This document shows, piece after piece, positions 16,831 to 25,669 of a stretch of 64,000 nucleotides of DNA. The stretch comes from NP936 sp002726085 (GTDB taxonomy: Bacteria; Acidobacteriota; Vicinamibacteria; Vicinamibacterales; UBA8438). The notes beneath the pieces are model-generated. The model was not told where the DNA came from, ran no database searches, and worked only from the letters and a program-made list of their open reading frames with translations. Position numbers and translations under genes: made by a program. The stretch lies in contig DASCQF010000010.1 of the NCBI GenBank assembly GCA_036012905.1, positions 1-64,000 on the forward strand, given 5' to 3'. The first letter of the stretch is position 1; each line of letters begins with the position of its first letter.

Positions 16831-19623
16831 TCAGCGCCAGCGGAAATCCATCCGCACGACACTGCCGACCGGAGCACCGCGGTCTGGTCGCCCTAGCGTG
16901 TAACCGAACCCTGCATCAGGGATGTCTGCCCCCCCGAACGGCAGCCTGGGGTTCTGGTAGCGATTCGGCCGCTCGTCGGTGAATTCGCTGACCGCCGCGA
17001 ATGGTGTCGCCGATCGCCTCGTCATCACGCCGTCCTGGGCGCGATAGAGCTCCAGGCCGTCGGAAAAGTCCTCGACCGCGAACGGCGCATCGGCCGAGTG
17101 CATGCCGCGAAGCGCCCGATCGTACAGGCGGTACTGGGTCTGGCCGTCCCGAATGCGCAGGTCGAACAGGGTGCCAGCGGACTTGCGTGAACGCCGCTCG
17201 GCTCCCGGCAGGAACTCGTTGATGATCGCGTAGCCATACATCAAGCTGCGATCATTCCAGCTGAGCTGTTCGACGGGGGGCCTCCCGCCGACCAGCACCT
17301 CGGCGCAGCGCGCCGCGTCCTCCGCGGCCACATCCGTCGAGTAGTATTCGGGCCGCCGCTCGAAGCACATCGTCTCGACAAAGCGGTCGCGCAGGACCGG
17401 CTGCGCCGTCTCATCGAGCTCCCAGAACGTCCAGCCCTCTGCGGCCTGGTAGTACTGCTGCGGCAAGGCCGGGATCTCGAATTCCTGCGGGGTGGAATCC
17501 ACCACCAGGAGGAAGCCCCGTCCCGGACCCGTTTCGGCAGGTTCGTTCTGGCTCCAGAGATACTCGCCGTTGTAGTACCACATCACCACACCCGGCCGGT
17601 AGTTGACGTTCACGGCCGACATGTCTCCGCCCCGTTCCGGGAAGAATGTGAACCCGGGATGTGACAGGGCCCGGTCGTAATTCTTGACATTCGCGAACTC
17701 CCGGTAGGGGTCGCGGTATTCGAGCAGGTAGAAATGCGGCACCGGCAGGTGATGCCGGCCCGGCGACAGGGTGAAGCCACGGGCCTGCCACCCGGTCAGG
17801 TCATCCCCCTCGAAGTCCTCGCTGAAGCCGATCGCGGGAATCGCGACGTTGTCGAGCAGGGCGCCGTCCTCGACCGCCGCCATGTCGGTGAAGTAGGTGA
17901 ACCGGACGGTCACCTCACGACCGCGGTACTCGCCGAGGTCGAAGCTCGCCTCAACCCACTGTGCCGCCTCGCAGGGATCCGCCGTGGCGGAACCGACGCG
18001 GTCTTCCGCCAGCGTCCGTTGGGCGTCGGGATCACAGCCGTCGGCGGTTTCCACCTTGCCGTCACCGTCCAGGTCGCCGCTGCGCCCGGTGAATCCCGGC
18101 AGCGACCCGGCCCCTTCGTGCCCTCGGCCCGAGGGCATGACGCTCTCGGTGTCGTCGGCGGTGCCCTTGTCCATCGGCATGATCCGCCGGAACGGCTCGC
18201 CCCTCGCCGCCGCCTCCACATAGAGATAGTCCCACTCCGCCTCGATGACGAACCACGCGTCCAGACGCATCGCCACCGGTTCGTCGGCCGCCAGCGCGCG
18301 CAGGTCGAAGGTCCGCGCAAGGGTTCGATTCATGCCGTTCCCTTGTCCCGAGTAGACGGCTTGTGCTCCCTGGTCGGCGCCCAGGGGACCCATCTCGATG
18401 TCGCGCAATTTGGGCGGCAGAATTACCATGACGGCATCACACAGGCCATCGGCGGGGACGTAGCCGGCAGCACCGCTCCAGTCGTTCATGGTCTTCAGAT
18501 GCAGCGACCCCGTGCGCGGGCCGCCGAGATCGTGCGGCCGTACCACGCACGGTGTCAGCCATCCCAGAACGGTGCGCGACCAGGCGCTCAGCTCCTGTGG
18601 CTCGGGTGACGCGGTGCTGGCCATCGCCTCCCAGGCCGCGGTCGAGTTGTTGGTCGACCGCGCATAAACGTCCGGCAGTCCCAACGAGTGTCCAAACTCG
18701 TGGATGAAGGTCGACGGCTCGGTGTACTCGGACTGCATGTTGTAGTCCAGCACCCACATGCCGGTGCCGATGTCGACACCGCCCCGCACGTTCATCCGTC
18801 CCTCTACGAGCGGACCGCTGTCAAGGTTCTGGCTCAGGGCGAAGCGATGCGGCCAGATGCGGTCGGCGCAGGCCTGTTCGGCCGGTGTCAGCCCGAAGAA
18901 CGCCTCGGCCGTGGCGTTGGCGTTGAGCTTCTCGTCCAGTTTGAAGAGCCCCTGGCACGAGGACTGTCCCTTGCCGGCGACGATCAGGATGAAGTGGTCC
19001 AGGTAGCCGTCTGGCTCGTCGCGGTTGCCGTCGTCATCGAAGTCCCCTGGGTCCCAACGGTCGTAGTCCTGCCACGGGAAATCGGGCTCTGCCGCGTAAG
19101 CCGCCCGCAGCGCGTCGATTACCAGATCGGTGGCGCGCTCGTCGTTGCGCCAGCTCCCGTCCGAGCTCTGCGCTGGTCGCCCGTAGTAGTGCAGCGGCTG
19201 TTCGAGCTCCACGACCGGGAAGATGTCGCCGGTGACGTTGTAGCGCCCGCGCGACTGGTGCCGGTAATAGTGCGAGAGGGTCCCTGGCTCAGGGTCGTCT
19301 GGGCTGCCTGCGAACAGGAGGTCCTGGAAATAGGCGCGGTTCTTGTCGTCCTGCTCGGGATCCCCTGCAAAGCGGTCATACCCCGTCTCGGTAAAACGCA
19401 CCGGCAAGATCAGGAGTCTGTGCGGCCGCTCCTTCGGCGCGAGCACCGGCTGGATGGAATCGCTTTGGATTTGGGGATGACCCAGCTGGTCGAATCGAAA
19501 CTCCGCCAGCGACTCGACCATCGACTGAGCGGCGTCCGGCCCTGACTGCTGGACGGCGGCGAGCAGCCCGACAAGGCCGGCCCCGGCTACTAGGACGGTC
19601 GTCAACCAAGGTGTCACCCGCAT
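16831..19623 (-). CDS. M6-family secreted zinc metalloprotease (immune-inhibitor-A-like)
   Basis: 930 residues, Sec signal in the first 25 or so, and GAGGT before ATG 19623. Zinc site HEFGHSLGLPD (about residue 312) is the full HExxHxxGxxD motif of M6 peptidases; the nearby GMWVLDYNMQSEYTEPSTF precedes it as in relatives. Further features: a calcium-type segment GDLDGDGKVETADGCDPDAQ and a jelly-roll-like binding region (VEASFDLGEYRGREVTVRFTYFTDM). No membrane anchor at the C-terminus. It would degrade proteins outside the cell. The family usually needs propeptide removal; cleavage sites cannot be read here. Confidence 0.92.
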   Translation of the reverse strand: MRVTPWLTTVLVAGAGLVGLLAAVQQSGPDAAQSMVESLAEFRFDQLGHPQIQSDSIQPVLAPKERPHRLLILPVRFTETGYDRFAGDPEQDDKNRAYFQDLLFAGSPDDPEPGTLSHYYRHQSRGRYNVTGDIFPVVELEQPLHYYGRPAQSSDGSWRNDERATDLVIDALRAAYAAEPDFPWQDYDRWDPGDFDDDGNRDEPDGYLDHFILIVAGKGQSSCQGLFKLDEKLNANATAEAFFGLTPAEQACADRIWPHRFALSQNLDSGPLVEGRMNVRGGVDIGTGMWVLDYNMQSEYTEPSTFIHEFGHSLGLPDVYARSTNNSTAAWEAMASTASPEPQELSAWSRTVLGWLTPCVVRPHDLGGPRTGSLHLKTMNDWSGAAGYVPADGLCDAVMVILPPKLRDIEMGPLGADQGAQAVYSGQGNGMNRTLARTFDLRALAADEPVAMRLDAWFVIEAEWDYLYVEAAARGEPFRRIMPMDKGTADDTESVMPSGRGHEGAGSLPGFTGRSGDLDGDGKVETADGCDPDAQRTLAEDRVGSATADPCEAAQWVEASFDLGEYRGREVTVRFTYFTDMAAVEDGALLDNVAIPAIGFSEDFEGDDLTGWQARGFTLSPGRHHLPVPHFYLLEYRDPYREFANVKNYDRALSHPGFTFFPERGGDMSAVNVNYRPGVVMWYYNGEYLWSQNEPAETGPGRGFLLVVDSTPQEFEIPALPQQYYQAAEGWTFWELDETAQPVLRDRFVETMCFERRPEYYSTDVAAEDAARCAEVLVGGRPPVEQLSWNDRSLMYGYAIINEFLPGAERRSRKSAGTLFDLRIRDGQTQYRLYDRALRGMHSADAPFAVEDFSDGLELYRAQDGVMTRRSATPFAAVSEFTDERPNRYQNPRLPFGGADIPDAGFGYTLGRPDRGAPVGSVVRMDFRWR

Positions 19624-19668
19624 TTCAACCTCACAGATTCAAAGGTAACTGCAACCGGACGTCGCGGT

Positions 19669-20292
19669 CTAACCTTCCAGATCGCCGACCGCCGCCAGGG
19701 CTTCGTTGACGACCGACGCCTCGAGCCGACTGTTCTGGCGTACCTGTTCCTCGAAGCCGTCGGTCGGGGTCATGCAGTCCTTCGACTGGAGCTCCGCCCG
19801 AACGCAGCCCGCATGGACATAGATCGGGGTCACCCGAACCTGGCTGCCAAAGGAGATTTCGCGTGCCAGCACCACGCGCAGTGCGTCCTTGGCGATGGCC
19901 TCGCCGCAGTTCTTGCACTTCGAGCGGCCGCTGGGTGACCGTTCCACGTACGGCGGCTCCTTCCGATTCGCACGTTCCTTGGCTGCGTTCTCCTCGAGCG
20001 CCTGCAGCTTTGACAGTGGGGGCACAGCGAGCCCGTCCTCGAACGCCTGGTCCGCGTAGGCGGCTTCGACGTCCTCGAGACGGCGCCGCGCCGCACACGT
20101 GAGGTGATGCCACAGATAGCCCGTGCCATACGGTCCCTCGAGGAGAATGCCCAGCCGTAGCTTGCCCTTCTCGATCTTGCGTCTGCACGTACGGCACTTC
20201 GAACGGCTCGACCGCGCGGCTTCGATCAGATACGGAGCCAGCTCTGGCTCCGGCGCGGCTTGCTGCGCTGCCGTGGAGTCTTCTTCTGCCAC
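19669..20292 (-). CDS. protein with two PARP-type zinc fingers
   Basis: 207 residues from GTG 20292, six bases after AGGAGGAA. Two matching zinc modules: SKCRTCRRKIEKG (Cys33, Cys36) with WHHLTC (His63, Cys66), and SKCKNCGEAI (Cys126, Cys129) with YVHAGC (His160, Cys163). The CCHC spacing and the G.LRLG... strand between them match PARP-type fingers, which in animals sense DNA nicks. No catalytic PARP domain and no signal peptide, so it should be cytoplasmic, perhaps DNA-binding. It stands alone between an exported protease and a divergent PD40 gene. DNA-break binding is inference only. Confidence 0.75.
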   Translation of the reverse strand: MAEEDSTAAQQAAPEPELAPYLIEAARSSRSKCRTCRRKIEKGKLRLGILLEGPYGTGYLWHHLTCAARRRLEDVEAAYADQAFEDGLAVPPLSKLQALEENAAKERANRKEPPYVERSPSGRSKCKNCGEAIAKDALRVVLAREISFGSQVRVTPIYVHAGCVRAELQSKDCMTPTDGFEEQVRQNSRLEASVVNEALAAVGDLEG

Positions 20293-20486
20293 TATCGTTC
20301 CTCCTGTTGGACGTGCGAACCTGCACGCGGGAATCCGGCGACCCGCGGGTCAGATGGGAGATTCTAGCCTTTTCGGCAAGGCGCAGGGTTGGTCGAATGT
20401 CCCCCAAACAGATAGACCACGTTGGGGCCATCGACCTGCCGGCACCGATGTGCGATGCTATCTCCGGACGGCTCAAGGGAGATGAA

Positions 20487-21464
20487 ATGCTGACAGGAAG
20501 ACCAAGAAGGCTTGGAGTGTCTGTCTGCGCGGTGATGACGTTTGTCGCCGCCAGCGGCTCGAGCAGGGCCTGGGCCGCTGAACAGAACTGGGCAGAGCTT
20601 GCCGTGCACAACTTTGGTGAACCGATCAATACCATGTGGGCCGAGGGCGAGCTTTCGTTTGCCGACGATGGAACCATGGTGTATTGCAGCGCCAGAGAAG
20701 ACCTGGCGGTCGCGCCTGGAGACCCGAAAGATCTCTACATCGCCACGTTCGACCAGACCACCGGTAGCTGGAGCACGCCGGTGAACATGGGCATTCCAGT
20801 GAATGCGGCGCCGGCGACAGATGCCGATCCGCTGCGTCTCGGCGATGACCGCGAACCATGGATTACAGCAGATGGGAACACCATCTATTTCAAGTCTGAC
20901 AGGCTGGCGACCTCGAGTCCTCGCAATGCCAGCGACCTCTTCGTCACACACAAGGTGAACGGTGAGTGGACGACCCCTGAGCTGCTTCCATCGCCCATCA
21001 GCACCGACGCCGGCAACGAACACTGCCCTGCCATACTGCAGGATGGTCGCACTTTGTGTTTCGCCTCCAGGCGGGAGGGTGGCTACGGTGGCTCGGACAT
21101 CTGGTGTTCACAACAGGACGACACCGGCACTTGGCAGGAACCTGTGAATCAGGGACCGAACATCAACACAGCGGCCGAGGAATTCCATTTCAGCCAAGAC
21201 ACCGACGGCATGGTGTATTTCACGTCCGGTCGACCGGGGGGCTTTGGCGGACTGGACATCTGGGGCGCCTCGCAGTTAGGAGCTAACAACTGGGGTCCAG
21301 CGGTGAACTTGGGACCACAGGTGAATACCGGGTCGGCCGACATGTGCCCTGCGTTTCCTCCGGGTGCTCAGACCTTCTCCTGGTTCTCCAACCGGTCGGA
21401 CAACAGCTTTGGTTCCATCGATATCTTCTGGACCAACAAGACGAATCTGACGCCCTCTCCGTGA
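20487..21464 (+). CDS. secreted PD40 (WD40-like) beta-propeller protein
   Basis: 325 residues from ATG 20487, preceded by AAGGGAGA. The N-terminus LGVSVCAVMTFVAASGSSRAWA is a signal peptide. PD40 blades: WAEGELSFADDGTMVYCSAR, DREPWITADGNTIYFKSDR, NEHCPAILQDGRTLCFASRREGGYGGSDIW, EEFHFSQDTDGMVYFTSGRPGGFGGLDIW, and a final FSWFSNRSDNSFGSIDIFW. The GGxGGxDIW pattern is common in OmpA-linked PD40 proteins, though no OmpA domain is present. Monocistronic and divergent from the zinc-finger gene. Confidence 0.85.
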   Translation: MLTGRPRRLGVSVCAVMTFVAASGSSRAWAAEQNWAELAVHNFGEPINTMWAEGELSFADDGTMVYCSAREDLAVAPGDPKDLYIATFDQTTGSWSTPVNMGIPVNAAPATDADPLRLGDDREPWITADGNTIYFKSDRLATSSPRNASDLFVTHKVNGEWTTPELLPSPISTDAGNEHCPAILQDGRTLCFASRREGGYGGSDIWCSQQDDTGTWQEPVNQGPNINTAAEEFHFSQDTDGMVYFTSGRPGGFGGLDIWGASQLGANNWGPAVNLGPQVNTGSADMCPAFPPGAQTFSWFSNRSDNSFGSIDIFWTNKTNLTPSP

Positions 21465-21661
21465 GGAGACATCATTCGTGCAACAAGGCTCGACCTCGTC
21501 ATCGACATCCGGCGCGGGTTGCATTCGGCAGCCGTTCGTCTACACTTTCTGAACCGAGGCCGGTGGCGACCACACGGCTCACGGGCTGCGCCGTCGTGTG
21601 ACGTCGCGTTCGCTGAGCGCCGATTCCAGCTGAATCGCGAGCCCTCAAGGAGAATTTGAGG

Positions 21662-23089
21662 ATGCCTGAACGAACAACACGTACGCGTCTCCCCGATCGC
21701 CGGGCGAGCCGGCGGCAATTCTTCAAGCTGCTGGCCGCCAGTCCGTTGCTGAGCCTGGCCTATCCGGGCCTGCCGCCGAGCTGGCAGCGGGCGCTCGCAC
21801 GCGAGGCGCCGCGCTCCCCGGCCACCGGGGCCCGCTGTGCCGGCTGCGGAGCGGAGCTGGTGTTCCCCTCTTCGGCCCGCGTGCGCCCCCACGCAGCGCA
21901 GGACCCAGTCGCCCTCCCTCCCCAGAATGCCCTGGAAGTGCAGCTGACGGGACAGCTCGTCGAGACGCCAGACGAGGCGATCAACGTCTGGGACTTCGAG
22001 CGCGCGGCCCATGCCAACAATCTGGCGCAGCACTGGGACTACCTGCACATGGGGGTCGACGACTACGAGACGCGAAAGGCGAACCGAGAGGGGTTCCAGC
22101 GCCTGATGCTTCGGCCCAGACGACTCGGCGCAGAGCCGACGACCGGGTTCGACATGTCGATCGAGCTCTTTGGCAGCCGATTCGACTCGCCGCTGTTTCT
22201 CTGCCCGGTCGCGAGCCTCGAGGCCTACCACACGCAAGGCGAGAGCGGCGCCGCCCGGGCGGCTCAAACAAGAGGCATCCTGCAGGTGCAGTCGCACCAG
22301 AGCTCGCAATCATACGACCAGATCGCCGAAGCGCGTGGCGAGCCGCACTGGTTTCAGATCTACACGGTGCCCGACTGGAACGTGAACCAGCGGGTCATCG
22401 ACCGCGTGGCCAGTGCGGGATGCCCCGCGCTGGTGTGGACGATCGATCTGCTGGGCGGCAGCAACCGGGAGCTGCAACGACGCACGCTCGTGGGCGAAGG
22501 CATCGAGTCGGAGCTCTGCCAGAACTGCCACCAACACCAGCAGGGCTATCAACGGCCGATGCGCGCCGGGCTGGAAGGGCCCGCTGGGCCCCGTCCCCCC
22601 TACACCTGGGACTATGTCAAACGTCTCAAGGACGCCAGCGATATGAAGGTCATCCTGAAGGGCATCGTCACCCCGGAAGAGGCCGAGCTGGCGGTGGAGC
22701 ACGGCGCCGACGGCCTCTACGTCTCGAACCACGGCGGCCGGGCGGTGAACAGCCTCTGGTCGTCGATCGACGCCTTGCCAGGGGTGGTCGCCGCGGTACG
22801 GGGACGGGTTCCCGTGATGATCGACAGCGGTGTCCGTCGCGGCACCGACATCTTCAAGGCCCTTGCGTTGGGCGCCGACGCGGTGGGTATCGGGCGACCC
22901 TATGTGTGGGGGCTCGGGGCGTTCGGCGAAGACGGTGTCGACAAGGTGATCGATATAATGCACGACGAGTTCCGGATCGCCATGCGACAGACCCGGACCA
23001 CCAGCGTCGATGAGATCACGTCTCGCTTCGTGATGGAAGGCAAGAATCCCATCATGATGCGTCACAACGAGTTCGGCTTCGGGCTTTGA
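21662..23089 (+). CDS. Tat-exported FMN-dependent alpha-hydroxy-acid oxidase/dehydrogenase
   Basis: 475 residues from ATG 21662, nine bases after AAGGAG. The N-terminus contains SRRQFFKLLAASPLL, a twin-arginine signal. The TIM-barrel marks of the L-lactate/glycolate oxidase family are clear: FLCPVASLEAYH, VLKGIVTPEEAELAVEHGADG (catalytic-region Lys), SNHGGRAVNS (catalytic His), and DSGVRRGTDIFKALALGADAVGIGRP (FMN phosphate site). Its role is oxidation of an L-2-hydroxy acid; export is unusual, since most family members are cytoplasmic or membrane-bound. Length is well above the usual 350-400 owing to the signal and an N-terminal extension. Confidence 0.88.
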   Translation: MPERTTRTRLPDRRASRRQFFKLLAASPLLSLAYPGLPPSWQRALAREAPRSPATGARCAGCGAELVFPSSARVRPHAAQDPVALPPQNALEVQLTGQLVETPDEAINVWDFERAAHANNLAQHWDYLHMGVDDYETRKANREGFQRLMLRPRRLGAEPTTGFDMSIELFGSRFDSPLFLCPVASLEAYHTQGESGAARAAQTRGILQVQSHQSSQSYDQIAEARGEPHWFQIYTVPDWNVNQRVIDRVASAGCPALVWTIDLLGGSNRELQRRTLVGEGIESELCQNCHQHQQGYQRPMRAGLEGPAGPRPPYTWDYVKRLKDASDMKVILKGIVTPEEAELAVEHGADGLYVSNHGGRAVNSLWSSIDALPGVVAAVRGRVPVMIDSGVRRGTDIFKALALGADAVGIGRPYVWGLGAFGEDGVDKVIDIMHDEFRIAMRQTRTTSVDEITSRFVMEGKNPIMMRHNEFGFGL

Positions 23090-23095
23090 TCAGTC

Positions 23096-23185
23096 GGGGC
23101 TACGGCCCGAACCCCACGCGGCCGCTACGCGGGGCCCCGAATGCCCCACTCAGCGGTCGCGGGGCGCGCACGTGCGCGCCCTGGC
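23096..23185 (+). repeat. GC-rich multi-hairpin intergenic repeat, copy 2
   Basis: The block order matches 2317-2406: GGGGCTACGGCCCG, ACCCCACGCGG, GGGGCCCCGAATGCCCCAC, then GCGCGCACGTGCGCGC. As in copy 1 it starts a few bases after a plus-strand stop codon. Fills most of the gap before the YceI gene. Confidence 0.7.
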
Positions 23186-23261
23186 CGTTGGCGACGGCCC
23201 CGAATGATGATGAAACTACGTTTCGCGGTGTAGAACGGCCCGACCCTTGGAGGACCGTGAG

Positions 23262-23846
23262 ATGGCGTTAGTGAATATTTCGTTTCGAATGAGATGCATA
23301 CGACAGCTCGGTATTGCCGTCTTGGCCGGTCTGGTGCTGATGCAGGGGTCTCCGGCGGCCGCGCAAACTAGCGTCGACTTCACGGTGTCGGGAACGTCGA
23401 CCATTCGAGGATGGACCTGTTCGGTGAGCGGTTCCGCACAGGTGACTCCGGGCTCGTCCCAGCCGGCGCCCGGCTTCGACACCGGGGTGCAGACGGCCAC
23501 GCTCACCGTGCCGGTGAACGACTTCGACTGTCCGAACGAGGAGATGCTCGAGCATCTCCTCAACGCGATGAAGGCAGACGAGTTCGCCGACATCACCTTC
23601 CAGCTCGACGGCTACGAGGTGTCTGGCCGGCAAACCGAGGCGAGTGGCACGCTCACGATTATCGGCGTCACCCAACCGGTGAGCTTCCCGATCTCGCTGA
23701 GCCCGTCGGGGGGCGGTGTCGAGATCGAAGGCGAGCTGCAACTGGACATGACCACCTACGGCGTCGAGCCCCCCGTGGTGATGCTCGGCCTGCTGAAAGT
23801 GCGGCCACGGATACGCATCGAGTTCGAGGGGCTCGTTACCCCGTAG
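23262..23846 (+). CDS. secreted YceI-family protein
   Basis: 194 residues from ATG 23262 with TTGGAGG before it; a signal peptide ends at SPAAAQ. YceI domains form a lipocalin-like barrel that binds isoprenoids or other lipids in the periplasm. Visible: VDFTVSGTSTIRGWTCSVSG at the domain start, VPVNDFDCPNEEMLEHLLNAMKADEFADITFQL, and VTQPVSFPISLSP. The two cysteines may pair. Ligand unknown. Single gene, followed convergently by the NHL gene. Confidence 0.88.
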   Translation: MALVNISFRMRCIRQLGIAVLAGLVLMQGSPAAAQTSVDFTVSGTSTIRGWTCSVSGSAQVTPGSSQPAPGFDTGVQTATLTVPVNDFDCPNEEMLEHLLNAMKADEFADITFQLDGYEVSGRQTEASGTLTIIGVTQPVSFPISLSPSGGGVEIEGELQLDMTTYGVEPPVVMLGLLKVRPRIRIEFEGLVTP

Positions 23847-23893
23847 GACGACGCTCGAGCCGGGGCCGAAGCCACGACAGATCCCGTCAGCCA

Positions 23894-25132
23894 CTACTTC
23901 TCGGGCGAGACCATTTTGGTGATGCGGCCAACCGCCGTGTCGCCCGCATACAGGTTGTCGTCTTTGTCCATGACCCAGTAGCTGGCTTCGATGAACTGCC
24001 CGGCTCCTATCCCCATTCCGTTACCGATCGCGCCGAGCACCTTGCCATTCCGATCCAGCTTCAAGAACTGGCCATCCTGGCCGCTCGCCATCCACGGCTG
24101 GCCGTGCGAATCGAAATAGAGGGCGCACGGAAGGTTTCTCATCTGCAGCGTCTTGAGGAACGTGCCGTCGCCGGAATAGACGACGATACGATAATCCTCG
24201 CGGTCGCCGATCCAGACATCGCCGTTCGTGGGATCGACGGCGAGCCCATGGGCCGAGTTGAATTTTCCTGGTCCGGCCTCGTTGCCGTACCACTGATTGA
24301 TGAACTTGCCGTTGCTGTCTAGGTGCAAGATTCTCGAGGCACCGATATTGTTGGTCGGATCATCCGAGCCGGTATCGTTTGGGCTCTCGTTCCCATGGCC
24401 CTGGGCGATATAGACATCACCATCCGGACCGAACGCGACCATCACGGGCTGCCACAGCAGCCGTTGCCCCTTGGCTTCATCCCAGTCGCCCCGGCGCCCC
24501 GGCTCGCCGATCGTCAAGAGCAGCTCGCCGTCCGGACTGAGCTTCATCACGGTGGCACCGTGCGTGGCCGTGATCCAGACATTGTCCTCGCCGTCCACGG
24601 CCATGCCGTGGGCCTTGTCCTGGTAGCCGATCACGTCCTGGTCGACCTGCAGGATGAGGGTGCCCTCCGGATCGACCTTGAAGAGCTGCGGTCTCCCGGC
24701 CTCGGCGCGCTGAAAGACCCAGAGGTTGTCTTGCGAGTCGAGCGCTACCGCCGGGACGCCACCCAGACCGGGAGGCAGCACATCGAGATAGGTGAACGTG
24801 TAGCCTAGCGTCTGTTCCCACTGGACACGTTGTAGTGCCTGACGCCGGCGGCCAAGTCGATTACTGCAGATTGGCGAGCGACTACATCCCGGTGTCTCCC
24901 CGGCAGACGTCCGGTAGCCGCCGGCTTCACTGCGAGGCACTATCGTGACCCTTCCATTCGGATCGACGATGGTTCGTCCCCCTGGGTCGGGAAATGAACC
25001 TTGCAGAAACCACGCCGGTGACCCGTCGACTGCTGGCCCGGTTGGCGCCTGCGTCTGGGCGGATGCCGGCGTCGCGGCAAGAATCAGTCCGAGCGCCAGA
25101 CCTCCTGCGCAATCACGTCTCCTCATCTCCAC
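23894..25132 (-). CDS. secreted NHL-repeat 6-bladed beta-propeller protein
   Basis: 412 residues with a signal peptide ending at ATPASAQ. NHL blades run through the second half: AVALDSQDNLWVFQRAEAGR, AHGMAVDGEDNVWITATHG, VMVAFGPDGDVYIAQGHG, AHGLAVDPTNGDVWIGDREDYRIVVY, and the closing VMDKDDNLYAGDTAVGRITKMV. The layout resembles peptidylglycine-amidating-lyase-like propellers, but I cannot confirm catalytic residues. It ends only 15 bases from the YqeY gene start side, both on the same strand, so cotranscription is possible. A segment around residues 65-105 is arginine-rich and low in homology. Confidence 0.85.
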   Translation of the reverse strand: MEMRRRDCAGGLALGLILAATPASAQTQAPTGPAVDGSPAWFLQGSFPDPGGRTIVDPNGRVTIVPRSEAGGYRTSAGETPGCSRSPICSNRLGRRRQALQRVQWEQTLGYTFTYLDVLPPGLGGVPAVALDSQDNLWVFQRAEAGRPQLFKVDPEGTLILQVDQDVIGYQDKAHGMAVDGEDNVWITATHGATVMKLSPDGELLLTIGEPGRRGDWDEAKGQRLLWQPVMVAFGPDGDVYIAQGHGNESPNDTGSDDPTNNIGASRILHLDSNGKFINQWYGNEAGPGKFNSAHGLAVDPTNGDVWIGDREDYRIVVYSGDGTFLKTLQMRNLPCALYFDSHGQPWMASGQDGQFLKLDRNGKVLGAIGNGMGIGAGQFIEASYWVMDKDDNLYAGDTAVGRITKMVSPEK

Positions 25133-25147
25133 CCCAGCGATCTGTTG

Positions 25148-25609
25148 TTACTTGGCCGCGCTCAGGCGCGCACGCACCAGCCGGGTCACCGTAGACCCAT
25201 CGAGACCGGGATGCTGCTTCATGAGATTCCCCATCACCCGACCCATGTCCTTGACATCGGTGGCGCCGAGCTCCTGCACCGCCGCATCCACGAGCGCCGC
25301 CACCTCCTCCTCCGAAAGACCTTTCGGGAGCCATCGGCCGAGATACTCCACCTCGAACCTCAGCTTGGCGGCCGCCTCGGCGCCACGATCTCCGAGGCGT
25401 TCGTACTCCACGAGCGCCTTGCCCATCTTCTTCGCGTAGCTCGCGATGGTCTTGCGGTAGAGCTCGTCGTCGGCCTCGCCCGTGAAACCGGGCGCCTTCA
25501 AGGTGCGGGCGACCTCGGTGTTGATCTGGCGAATGACGTCGCTGCGGTTGCGGTCGCGCGTCCGCATGGCGTCCTTCAGCTCCCCGTTCAATTCGTCTTT
25601 GATGCTCAC
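25148..25609 (-). CDS. GatB/YqeY domain-containing protein
   Basis: 153 residues from GTG 25609, with GAAGAGA upstream. This is the stand-alone YqeY type, related to the tail domain of the amidotransferase subunit GatB and thought to contact tRNA. Family marks are SIKDELNGELKDAMRTRDRN at the start, LRFEVEYLGRWLPKGLSEEEV in the middle and GRVMGNLMKQHPGLDGSTVTRLV at the end. Cytoplasmic, a housekeeping island within the secreted set. Precise function is not settled for the family. Confidence 0.93.
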   Translation of the reverse strand: MSIKDELNGELKDAMRTRDRNRSDVIRQINTEVARTLKAPGFTGEADDELYRKTIASYAKKMGKALVEYERLGDRGAEAAAKLRFEVEYLGRWLPKGLSEEEVAALVDAAVQELGATDVKDMGRVMGNLMKQHPGLDGSTVTRLVRARLSAAK

Positions 25610-25669
25610 GTCTCTTCACTCAGCGGTGGGCCATTGCCGAACCAGCTCGCCTTGACCGTGGCTCTGCGT

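Noticed and set aside
25113..25619. Frame of 168 codons over the YqeY gene
   Set aside because: Same strand but another frame; the YqeY frame has the family motifs.
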